This document shows positions 23,936 through 27,984 of a stretch of DNA of 27,984 nucleotides, piece by piece. A program made the position numbers and the translations under genes. How positions within the stretch are numbered: position 1 is the first letter of the stretch; the number at the start of each line of letters is the position of its first letter. Origin of the DNA: Nostoc sp. GT001 (GTDB taxonomy: Bacteria > Cyanobacteriota > Cyanobacteriia > Cyanobacteriales > Nostocaceae). The DNA lies in the NCBI RefSeq assembly GCF_030382115.1, contig NZ_JAUDRJ010000003.1, forward strand, positions 6,399,075 to 6,427,058, written 5' to 3'. Under the pieces are notes generated by a model that worked only from the letters and a program-made list of their open reading frames with translations, did not search any database and had not been told where the DNA came from.

Positions 23936-24099
23936 GAATGGCACTAAGAAAAGCTATAAGCTTTGCCCTAACTGGTTCCCAGCCTGGAGGCTCCGCCTCC
24001 AGTAGCTTGACTCAGAGGCTCTGCCTCTGGGAAGACATTCCCAGTCTTCAAACTGGGAACGAGATGAAACAAGCCTTTCGGCTTTTCTTAGTGCCATTC
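23936..24099. mobile_element. MITE-like palindromic element (164 bp)
   Basis: Perfect 19-bp terminal inverted repeats: GAATGGCACTAAGAAAAGC (23936-23954) and its complement at 24081-24099. The interior contains three hairpins: CTGGAGGC/GCCTCCAG, CAGAGGC/GCCTCTG and TTCCCAGT/ACTGGGAA. This GGTTCCCAG...CTGGGAACGAG interior is a widespread repeat in Nostoc-type genomes. I could not identify a clear target duplication. The 68-residue open frame across it (23923-24129) is a by-product of the repeat. Confidence 0.8.
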
Positions 24100-24186
24100 G
24101 GACATTGGGCATTGGTTATTCACAAATGACAATTAAATATTTCGTTACAATCGGTGTGTGCATTAGGCATTCAAGAGTTATCAGCC

Positions 24187-25755
24187 ATGAAATTGATTTC
24201 CGATCCACCGATTCCTGTAAAAATTCAAAAGATGAAGGAACGGGTGCGGTGGATGCATCCAAGTTTTGTGCAACGGGGAATTGACCAAACCAGTCTAGTT
24301 ATTGACGATCGCAGGCAAGATAATCCAGAATTTTCCTTTATGGTTATCGGCGATTCCGGCACTAAATCTCATTCTCGACACCATCCCCAACGAAAAGTTG
24401 CCGAACTGATGCTGACTCACCGCGATGATTGCAGCTTTGTGTTGCACACTGGCGATGTAATCTATGTGGTGGGTTCCCAAGAATATTATTCAACAAACTT
24501 TATTGAGCCTTACCGGGAATTTCTTGTCGATGGTGACAACCCGAAAGGCATTCCTTATGACCGTATGGTGTTTAATCTGCCGTTCTTGCCAGTACTTGGT
24601 AATCATGATTACTACGATGTACCGTTGATGTACCGTTTATTTACTGGCACAACATCGTCACTACGTCGCCTGTTCCGCTACAAAGATATCGAGATTGGCT
24701 GGCATGGATCGTATCAAGGTAATGCTTATGCACGGGCATTTATGGACTACACTCAAGCGATGTCTCCACAAGAGTTAGAACGTCATTTAGATCGGCACTA
24801 CACTGCAAAGACCGACACAGGGCGCTGTTTGCGTTATGAACCTGGACAGTTTACCCGTTTACCCAATCGCTATTACACCTTTCGTTACGGCGGGATTGAC
24901 TTTTTTGCACTCGATTCTAATACCTTTAATACACCATCACCTTTACCTGCAACTCAAGAGGGAGAAATTTACCGTCGGGAATTACAAAAGCGTCGCCAGG
25001 AAATAGATCGAGAAGAATTGGAGATTTTGGGAATATGCGATAAACTCAACCCAGATAAACCCACCGAAGCCGAACTACTTGATGACTTTAGTGCCAAATT
25101 AGACCAAATAAACGAAATCAAAATCGACATTGAAAAACAACTAGCATCTCATCAAATGCCTGCGATCGATTTTGAACAACTTGAATGGTTGCGAAGCAGA
25201 CTAATCGAATCTTGGAACACCTCCGAAGTGCGTGGACGTGTAATCTTTTTCCACCATCCTCCCTACGTCACAGAAGCTACCAAGTGGAATCAGGCCCAAA
25301 CCTTGGCAGTTCGTCACCGTTTGCGCTGGGTATTTGAACAAGTGGCAGAAACTCTTGGTACTCTAATTAAAGAACGTCCCATAGTCGATTTGATTTTAAA
25401 CGGTCACGCTCACTGTTTGGAGCATCTTTGCACAACTGACACCGGATTTGCAGACTCGCATATTAACTGTATTATCTCTGGTGGCAGCGGTCATCGTCCC
25501 CGCTATCAACGGCGAGAAGGGACTGAATTGATGGAAACTTTTGCTGAGATTGCAGGTAAACCCACTCGGAAAGTTGCGGATTCAACGCTATTTGTAGGCC
25601 GTCATAATTACAATTTCCAGAACCGACTGCCCTATTCATGTGTGCGGATTGATGTTCTGGATGGTAGCCCGCCCAAGTTTATCATTAGACCGTTGATTAC
25701 TGAACGGTTTGAACAAGAGTGGCATAACACAGAACTGGAACCTTTTGTTATTTAA
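24187..25755 (+). CDS. Metallophosphoesterase (calcineurin-like)
   Basis: A 522-residue calcineurin-like phosphoesterase. Metal-site motifs in order: VIGDSGT (D56), HTGDVIY (GD, D90), VLGNHDYYD (N139, H140), FFHHPPY and LNGHAHCLEH near the C-terminal third. All five blocks are present, so it should be an active two-metal hydrolase; the substrate is unknown. A charged, probably coiled-coil insertion (RRELQKRRQEIDREELEIL... to IEKQLASHQ) sits between the GNHD and HHPP motifs. The start is taken as ATG 24187 (MKLISDPPIP); GTG 24154 would add 11 residues without obvious conservation. No signal peptide, so cytoplasmic. The MITE just upstream may influence its promoter. Confidence 0.9.
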   Translation: MKLISDPPIPVKIQKMKERVRWMHPSFVQRGIDQTSLVIDDRRQDNPEFSFMVIGDSGTKSHSRHHPQRKVAELMLTHRDDCSFVLHTGDVIYVVGSQEYYSTNFIEPYREFLVDGDNPKGIPYDRMVFNLPFLPVLGNHDYYDVPLMYRLFTGTTSSLRRLFRYKDIEIGWHGSYQGNAYARAFMDYTQAMSPQELERHLDRHYTAKTDTGRCLRYEPGQFTRLPNRYYTFRYGGIDFFALDSNTFNTPSPLPATQEGEIYRRELQKRRQEIDREELEILGICDKLNPDKPTEAELLDDFSAKLDQINEIKIDIEKQLASHQMPAIDFEQLEWLRSRLIESWNTSEVRGRVIFFHHPPYVTEATKWNQAQTLAVRHRLRWVFEQVAETLGTLIKERPIVDLILNGHAHCLEHLCTTDTGFADSHINCIISGGSGHRPRYQRREGTELMETFAEIAGKPTRKVADSTLFVGRHNYNFQNRLPYSCVRIDVLDGSPPKFIIRPLITERFEQEWHNTELEPFVI

Positions 25756-25930
25756 ATGGGATACGGTAAGTAATTGAACTACATCATTCCCCATCTCATT
25801 TAAAAATCAAATCTCAGTGCTGCTGGATTGCTTTGAGTGATTCTGTTGGTGTTTTACCAAATGCACCTTTGCATTGAGACAAAAGCTAGGTATATCCTAA
25901 TCTTAAATAGAGTTACGATCATCTCAAATT

Positions 25931-26689
25931 ATGGCAGGACACAGTAAATGGGCAAATATTAAGCGCCAAAAAGCGGTAGTAGATGCAAAAAGGGGAAAAA
26001 CCTTTACTCAGTTATCGCGGGCAATTATCGTTGCGGCTAGAAGCGGCGTCCCAGATCCGGCACTGAATTTTCAACTTCGTACAGCAGTTGACAAGGCAAA
26101 GGCTGCGAGTATTCCCAATGATAATATTGAACGAGCGATCGCTAAAGGTGCAGGCACTTTTGGCGGCGATAGTGCTACTTTTGAAGCGATTCGCTACGAA
26201 GGTTATGGCCCTGGTGGTGTAGCGATTTTAATCGAAGCCCTCACAGATAATCGCAATCGCACTGCTGCTGACTTGCGTGTAGCTTTTAGTAAAAATGGTG
26301 GCAATCTTGGTGAAACAGGTTGCGTTAGCTGGATGTTTGAACAAAAAGGCGTTTGTGTTGTGCAGGGTGTACTTGACGAAGAACAGCTTTTAGAAGCATC
26401 CCTCGAAGGCGGTGCCCAGTCTTATGAAATGACTGAAGATGAGATGGCTGAGGTTTTTACTGATATTGGAAATTTAGAAACCCTTAGTCAGACACTCAAA
26501 AATCAAGGCTTTAAGGTAACTGATGCTGAATTGCGCTGGATTCCTAGTAATAGTGTAGAAGTTACCGATCCTGATCAGGCGCGATCGCTTTTCAAGTTAA
26601 TTGATACTCTAGAAGGCTTGGATGACGTGCAAAATGTCACAGCTAACTTTGAAATATCAGAAGAATTGATGTCTATCACCATTTCCTAA
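25931..26689 (+). CDS. yebC: YebC/PmpR family protein
   Basis: A 252-residue YebC/PmpR protein with the family start MAGHSKWANIKRQKAVVDAKRGKTFTQLSRAI and the blocks NDNIERAIAKGAG, YEGYGPGGVAILIEALTDNRNRTAADLR and FSKNGGNLGETGCVSWMFEQKG. Length is normal (about 240-255). Members bind DNA or act on ribosomes: some are described as transcription regulators, and recent work links some to relief of ribosome stalling. It is a single gene in this window, with no visible operon partner. Confidence 0.96.
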   Translation: MAGHSKWANIKRQKAVVDAKRGKTFTQLSRAIIVAARSGVPDPALNFQLRTAVDKAKAASIPNDNIERAIAKGAGTFGGDSATFEAIRYEGYGPGGVAILIEALTDNRNRTAADLRVAFSKNGGNLGETGCVSWMFEQKGVCVVQGVLDEEQLLEASLEGGAQSYEMTEDEMAEVFTDIGNLETLSQTLKNQGFKVTDAELRWIPSNSVEVTDPDQARSLFKLIDTLEGLDDVQNVTANFEISEELMSITIS

Positions 26690-27002
26690 TCAAAATTAAC
26701 CCAAGTATCATAGCCAAATTACAGTTATTTGGATGATGTCCAAATTGTTACATTGAAGATTGAAATGCCAGCAAGTATTTTTTAGCTAAGTATTCCACGT
26801 AAGCCCATACAATTCAATTAAGCTTTTTTGATGAAAATTCTAGATTGTAGAGACGGCGATTCATTGCATCTCTTGCCTTAACCGAGTAAATCCTATATTT
26901 GACGAATGTAAAAATAGACATGAAAGATTCATCTCAATTACAAACTGATGACATACGTCTATTGGATAGTTAAATTGTTGATTACCTGATGAGGATTTTC
27001 AA
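26690..27002. other. Intergenic region, about 310 bp
   Basis: No gene seen. It contains a GTAGAGACGGCGATTCATTGCATCTCT-type dispersed palindrome at about 26848-26875. The GAGGA at 26991-26995 is the ribosome-binding site of the micro-protein that follows. Confidence 0.5.
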
Positions 27003-27179
27003 GTGAATAAGTTCGCTAAAGCTTTACTTTTGGCTCTAATTTTTGCTGCACCTGTAACCGCTTTTGCATCTCAAGCTCAAGCTAAAACTATCCATCATAC
27101 TAGCGTAAAATCTGCTAAAGTTCATCACACTAAGCATCACAGACATCATGCTAAAAAACTAGTTCATAAACACTTATAA
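27003..27179 (+). CDS. Histidine-rich secreted micro-protein
   Basis: A 58-residue frame from GTG 27003 to TAA 27177-27179, below the usual length cut-offs. GAGGA at 26991-26995 is spaced 7 nt from the start. It has a textbook signal peptide (MNKFAKALLLALIFAAPVTAFASQAQA, cleavage likely after AQA at about residue 27) and a mature part of about 31 residues with ten His in four HH pairs plus two single His, and many Lys (KTIHHTSVKSAKVHHTKHHRHHAKKL). The composition suggests metal binding (Zn, Ni, Cu) or a highly basic periplasmic/cell-surface peptide, but this is inference. A rho-independent terminator follows, which supports a real single-gene transcript. Confidence 0.75.
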   Translation: MNKFAKALLLALIFAAPVTAFASQAQAKTIHHTSVKSAKVHHTKHHRHHAKKLVHKHL

Positions 27180-27267
27180 ATAGTTACTATTAGTCGTAAA
27201 AGTTTCTAGTAGCTCTGTAATCAAGTTTAGTGTTGGTTTCTCTGAAAAGATAACTGTATTATTTAAC

Positions 27268-27302
27268 CCCGCTGGAATCCCTACCAATCAGCGGGTTTTT
27301 TT
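27268..27302 (+). terminator. Intrinsic terminator after the His-rich gene
   Basis: CCCGCTG (27268-27274) pairs with CAGCGGG (27289-27295), followed directly by seven T (27296-27302). Confidence 0.85.
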
Positions 27303-27304
27303 AA

Positions 27305-27360
27305 GGGAACTCCAAGAAATAAATTATCCAATATTGAATATTTTTTTATTTGGAAGTCCC
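27305..27360. mobile_element. Short palindromic element (56 bp)
   Basis: GGGAACTCCAAGAAATAAA at the left end and TTTATTTGGAAGTCCC at the right end form imperfect terminal inverted repeats (GGGAxxTCCAA core). TAA flanks both sides (27302-27304, 27361-27363), a possible target duplication. It directly abuts the next element. Confidence 0.5.
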
Positions 27361-27517
27361 TAATTAAACGTGAGTTTGACAAGTCTTATTTGACCTCTCC
27401 CCCAACCCCTCTCCGACACGGAGAGGGGAGCAAAAAGCTTAATTTTTCGTTGCTCCTCCCTTTCCGTTTCGGAGAGGGAGGCTGGGAGGGAGAGGTTCAT
27501 CGAACTCACGTTAATTA
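27361..27517. mobile_element. MITE-like element (157 bp)
   Basis: The ends TAATTAAACGTGAGTTTGA (27361-27379) and TCGAACTCACGTTAATTA (27500-27517) are inverted repeats with one gap and one mismatch. The interior consists of inverted CCTCTCC.../GGAGAGG blocks (ACCCCTCTCC, GGAGAGGGGAG, CTCCTCCC, GGGAGGGAGAGG) that would fold into strong hairpins; this C/T-rich motif is a widespread cyanobacterial intergenic repeat. No coding capacity. The rest of the gap (27518-27597) holds only HIP1-like sites. Confidence 0.65.
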
Positions 27518-27597
27518 ACTTGCTCAAGGGTGCGATCGTCTCATAAAAATCAAAGTTAAAGCGATCGCAAAATATCATTAGTAGCGATCATTTTGCA

Positions 27598-27628
27598 TAA
27601 AAAAGACTCAAGCATTCCTGCCTGAGCC
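27598..27628 (-). terminator. Intrinsic terminator of the RNA-binding protein gene
   Basis: On the minus strand GGCTCAGG (27628-27621) pairs with CTTGAGTC (27612-27605, two G-U pairs) across an 8-nt loop, followed by a T run (27604-27598). Confidence 0.8.
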
Positions 27629-27648
27629 TTTTCTAAATTCAATTAAGC

Positions 27649-27963
27649 TTAATAGCGGTTGTTGCTGCGGTTGTAGCCGCCGCCACCACCACGGTTCCCA
27701 AAGGAACCACCACTTCTGTCTTCTTTGGGCTTGGCTTTATTTACTTTGAGGTCACGACCAAGCCATTCAGCACCATCAAGAGCTTCAATGGCTTTCGTTT
27801 CTTCATCTTCTGAACTCATTTCCACGAAAGCAAAACCGCGTAAACGACCTGTTTCACGGTCAGTGGGTAGTTGAACACGCTTTACAGCACCATATTCTGC
27901 AAATACAGCACTTAGCGCATCTTGTGTAACATCATAGGAGAGGTTACCAACGTAAATTGACAT
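27649..27963 (-). CDS. RRM-type RNA-binding protein (cyanobacterial Rbp family)
   Basis: A 104-residue single-RRM protein. RNP2 is IYVGNLSY (3-10) and RNP1 is RGFAFVEM (about 43-50), both with the aromatic residues that stack on RNA. After the domain comes a short Gly/Arg/Asn tail (GGSFGNRGGGGGYNRSNNRY). Cyanobacterial Rbp proteins of this type bind RNA, and several are induced by cold. ATG 27963 (MSIYVGN) is preferred to an in-frame TTG one codon upstream because GGAGA lies about 8 nt before it. A terminator sits about 20 bp after the stop. Any cold-responsive 5' leader would lie beyond the window edge. Confidence 0.95.
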   Translation of the reverse strand: MSIYVGNLSYDVTQDALSAVFAEYGAVKRVQLPTDRETGRLRGFAFVEMSSEDEETKAIEALDGAEWLGRDLKVNKAKPKEDRSGGSFGNRGGGGGYNRSNNRY

Positions 27964-27984
27964 CAAATGTCTCCAAAATCATAA

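Noticed and set aside
23923..24129. 68-residue frame between the PIN toxin and the phosphoesterase
   Set aside because: It lies almost wholly within the inverted-repeat element and is a by-product of it.
27360..27578. 72-residue frame on the minus strand
   Set aside because: It lies mostly across the C/T-rich miniature element at 27361-27517; the Leu/Ser/Glu-rich translation comes from the repeat.

Overview
The window looks like chromosomal DNA from a filamentous, probably heterocyst-forming cyanobacterium (Nostocales; Nostoc/Tolypothrix/Calothrix-like). Supporting signs are the abundant HIP1 octamer GCGATCGC inside and between genes, heptanucleotide STRR-type repeats, an XisH/XisI pair, a PatA-type response regulator heading a motility-type chemotaxis operon, a PEP-CTERM protein, a glycine-tailed RRM RNA-binding protein, and a tRNA gene without an encoded CCA.

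Layout. 1-2420: an HNH nuclease gene (-), alanine racemase alr (+), and tRNA-Leu(UAG) with a strong downstream hairpin. 2744-3483: xisH-xisI (-). 3786-5025: a TPR-repeat gene broken by one extra A. 5629-13789: a five-gene signalling operon (PatA-like regulator, CheY, CheW, a Cache-HAMP-GAF MCP, hybrid CheA) equivalent in order to the pix/pil/hmp operons that control type IV pilus motility. The GAF domain of its MCP resembles cyanobacteriochrome GAFs but lacks the usual bilin-attaching Cys.

14063-17581 holds the most unusual locus: a small N-terminal-type ORF and a NACHT-HEAT NTPase (bacterial NLR-like, probably defence) that lie in the same reading frame and are separated by a single TGA. The NACHT protein ends in twelve 35-37-residue repeats that are almost identical in DNA. 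It is followed by a non-coding tandem array (17631-18074) with a 13-bp palindrome every 42 bp.

18130-18728 is a DUF433/DUF5615 toxin-antitoxin-like pair whose toxin has lost its start codon and carries an amber stop. Next come a PEP-CTERM protein with repeated PEP-like motifs, a DUF427 protein, a truncated/intact tandem duplicate of a small secreted protein, an ARMT1-like (DUF89) protein, an intact PIN toxin-antitoxin pair, a metallophosphoesterase, a YebC-family protein, a His-rich secreted micro-protein (58 aa) and an RRM protein. At least four MITE-like elements sit in the intergenic gaps.

The left part and 24-28 kb are mostly housekeeping. The middle (14-24 kb) is accessory in character: NLR-like protein, TA modules, repeats, decayed genes and miniature elements.
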